Source: RGIG6165 sp045545175
GTDB lineage: Bacteria > Bacillota > Clostridia > Oscillospirales > Feifaniaceae
Direction: 5' to 3'
DNA: 51,897 bases
NCBI GenBank assembly: GCA_045545175.1
Contig: JAZQAK010000026.1
Location: forward strand, 1 to 51,897
The notes under the pieces were generated by a model, which worked only from the letters and a program-made list of their open reading frames with translations, ran no database searches and had not been told where the DNA came from. The position numbers and the translations under genes are program-made. Each line of letters begins with the position of its first letter. Within the stretch, counting starts at the first letter, position 1. Positions 50,747 to 51,897 of this stretch are shown here, piece after piece.

Positions 50747-51708
50747 GAAAACCGGTATTATTAAACGCACCCCTTAAGGATTATCTGTGGGGAGGAAAAC
50801 TTCTTAAAGAGGAGTACGGAAAAGAGAGCGACCTTGAAATCGTTGCGGAAAGCTGGGAGATTTCGGGACATAAGGACGGTCTTTCGGTTATTGCAAGCGG
50901 TGAATACGCAGGAAAAACACTTGATGAATACATTGCTGCCGAGGGCAGAGGCGTTATCGGCTCAAACTGTAAGGACAGTGAGGGTTTCCCGATACTTGTA
51001 AAACTTATCGATGCGGCACAGAGTCTGTCTGTTCAGGTGCATCCTGACAACGAATACGCACGTATTCACGAGGGTGAGCCGGGTAAGACGGAGATGTGGT
51101 ACATAGTCGACTGTAAAGAGGGTGCAAAACTTCTCTACGGTTTTAAAAAGAACGTAAGTAAAGAGGAGTTCGTATCAAGAATCAAGGACAATACTTTGCT
51201 TGAAATAACAAATGACGTTCCCGTTAAAAAGGGAGACGTGTTCTTTATAGAAGCGGGCACTCTCCACGCGATAGGCGAGGGCATTCTTATTGCCGAGGTT
51301 CAGCAGAGCAGTAATTCAACCTACAGAATCTACGATTTCGGCAGAGTCGGTGCTGACGGCAAGCCGAGGGAACTGCATATAGACAAGGCTGTTGACGTTA
51401 CGAAACTTGAACCTCCCACGAGGGATACAAAGCCTTTCGGCAACCCCGAAAAGAAGGAGGATGCAACCGTTACACTTCTTGCAGAATGTGATTACTTCAC
51501 GACGGAGGACGTAAAACTTGAGGGTAAGGTATCATTCGTTGCAGACGAAACATCGTTTAACGGAATTCTCTGTCTTGACGGTGAGGCAGTTCTTGAAGCA
51601 AACGGTGAAAAACTGACTCTCAAAAAGGGTATGAGTGCTTTCGTGCCTGCAGGAACGGGCGAATACACTCTTAACGGCAAAGCAGATTTACTCAGAACAA
51701 GAATATAA
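50743..51708 (+). CDS. manA: Class I mannose-6-phosphate isomerase
   Basis: A 321-residue zinc cupin that interconverts mannose 6-phosphate and fructose 6-phosphate. Zinc ligands are visible in VQVHPDNEYA (Gln98, His100), TEMWY (Glu117) and EAGTLHAIGEG (His about 173). The substrate-site Arg lies in NSTYRIYDFGR. Length matches short Firmicute ManA. It is translationally coupled to the GDPD gene and ends just before repeat copy D. Confidence 0.93.
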   Translation: MRKPVLLNAPLKDYLWGGKLLKEEYGKESDLEIVAESWEISGHKDGLSVIASGEYAGKTLDEYIAAEGRGVIGSNCKDSEGFPILVKLIDAAQSLSVQVHPDNEYARIHEGEPGKTEMWYIVDCKEGAKLLYGFKKNVSKEEFVSRIKDNTLLEITNDVPVKKGDVFFIEAGTLHAIGEGILIAEVQQSSNSTYRIYDFGRVGADGKPRELHIDKAVDVTKLEPPTRDTKPFGNPEKKEDATVTLLAECDYFTTEDVKLEGKVSFVADETSFNGILCLDGEAVLEANGEKLTLKKGMSAFVPAGTGEYTLNGKADLLRTRI

Positions 51709-51712
51709 ATTG

Positions 51713-51897
51713 GGGCGTGTTCACTTAGGGATGAATCGGTTTTGGCTCGCCATTTTCCGTTAATACTTCATAAAAAAATTCCGTAATACACAAAGTATTG
51801 CGGAATTTTTATTATTTTGTCTAAACGAAAAATTTCTAACCCAAAACTGCAAAGCACTACAAAAAGCATTATTTTGGATGAAGAACAAGGCAAAAGA
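51713..51897 (-). repeat. Dispersed inverted-repeat element, copy D (cut by window end)
   Basis: Reverse-oriented relative to copy A. GGGCGTGTTCACTTAGGGAT opens it; the inner palindrome (TTCCGTAATAC / GTATTGCGGAA) follows; the window ends near GAACAAGGCAAAAGA, the same internal point at which copy A begins. It lies five bases after the manA stop codon and probably serves as its terminator. Confidence 0.85.

Overview
The window looks like chromosomal DNA from a low-to-moderate G+C Gram-positive bacterium of the class Clostridia (Bacillota), perhaps an Oscillospirales-like gut lineage. The class call rests on an LtaS-type lipoteichoic-acid synthase, a FemAB-type peptidoglycan enzyme, RicT beside holB, recA-recX, PepV, DegV, a FabT-like MarR regulator, abundant lipoproteins and many intrinsic terminators. 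The order-level guess is inference. Genes are dense, most start at ATG behind strong GGAGG-type ribosome sites, and no prophage or CRISPR array is visible. The first 180 bases and the last 185 bases belong to the same dispersed repeat in opposite orientations, so the window is probably one whole contig that broke at repeats.

Layout. (1) 1-4.1 kb: a repeat copy, a DUF5662 gene, a FabT-like regulator plus DegV/FakB-like operon with tandem operators, a second repeat copy, and a two-gene LysM/secretin-N-domain plus GspC/PilP-like pair. (2) 4.1-8.2 kb: femAB-alr-holB-ricT on the plus strand. (3) 8.2-14.6 kb: LTA synthase, a Cys-rich microprotein, initiator tRNA with a duplicated 3' end, a TIM-barrel sugar isomerase/epimerase, a serine hydrolase, the most complete repeat copy and a MATE exporter. 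(4) 14.6-20.6 kb: PAP2, DUF1385, prmC, recA (with a candidate LexA box), recX, pepV, DUF1292. (5) 20.6-23.2 kb: a large secreted GLUG-repeat protein.

(6) 23.3-34.9 kb is the most distinctive region. Four tandem paralogous sugar-binding lipoproteins, each with its own promoter and terminator, are followed by one pair of LplB/YtcP-type permeases. Both permeases carry long charged coiled-coil N-termini. A ROK kinase and a small lipoprotein follow. Three of the four binding-protein promoters share a palindrome near the predicted start site. No matching ATPase is present. (7) 34.9-37.2 kb: an Ldh-family dehydrogenase, a small lipoprotein and an unrecognised protein. (8) 37.3-44.4 kb: a complete livKHMGF amino-acid transporter, asnS, trmO and an internally deleted Y1 (REP-associated) transposase pseudogene.

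(9) 44.4-51.7 kb: a minus-strand carbohydrate operon of GH42-like glycosidase, arabinose/fucose-isomerase-like enzyme and a two-domain phosphomannose-isomerase-like protein. The leader of the last gene can form a textbook H-type pseudoknot just upstream of its ribosome site. Divergently transcribed GDPD and canonical manA follow, then the last repeat copy. Together regions 6 and 9 suggest an organism that imports and breaks down plant or host oligosaccharides.

Strongest candidates for something undescribed: the leader pseudoknot (46264-46321), the coiled-coil permease pair with alternating binding-protein paralogs, the terminator-targeting inverted-repeat element, and the secretin-N0/GspC-like pair in an apparently monoderm genome. 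Everything here comes from reading the sequence; no database search was run.
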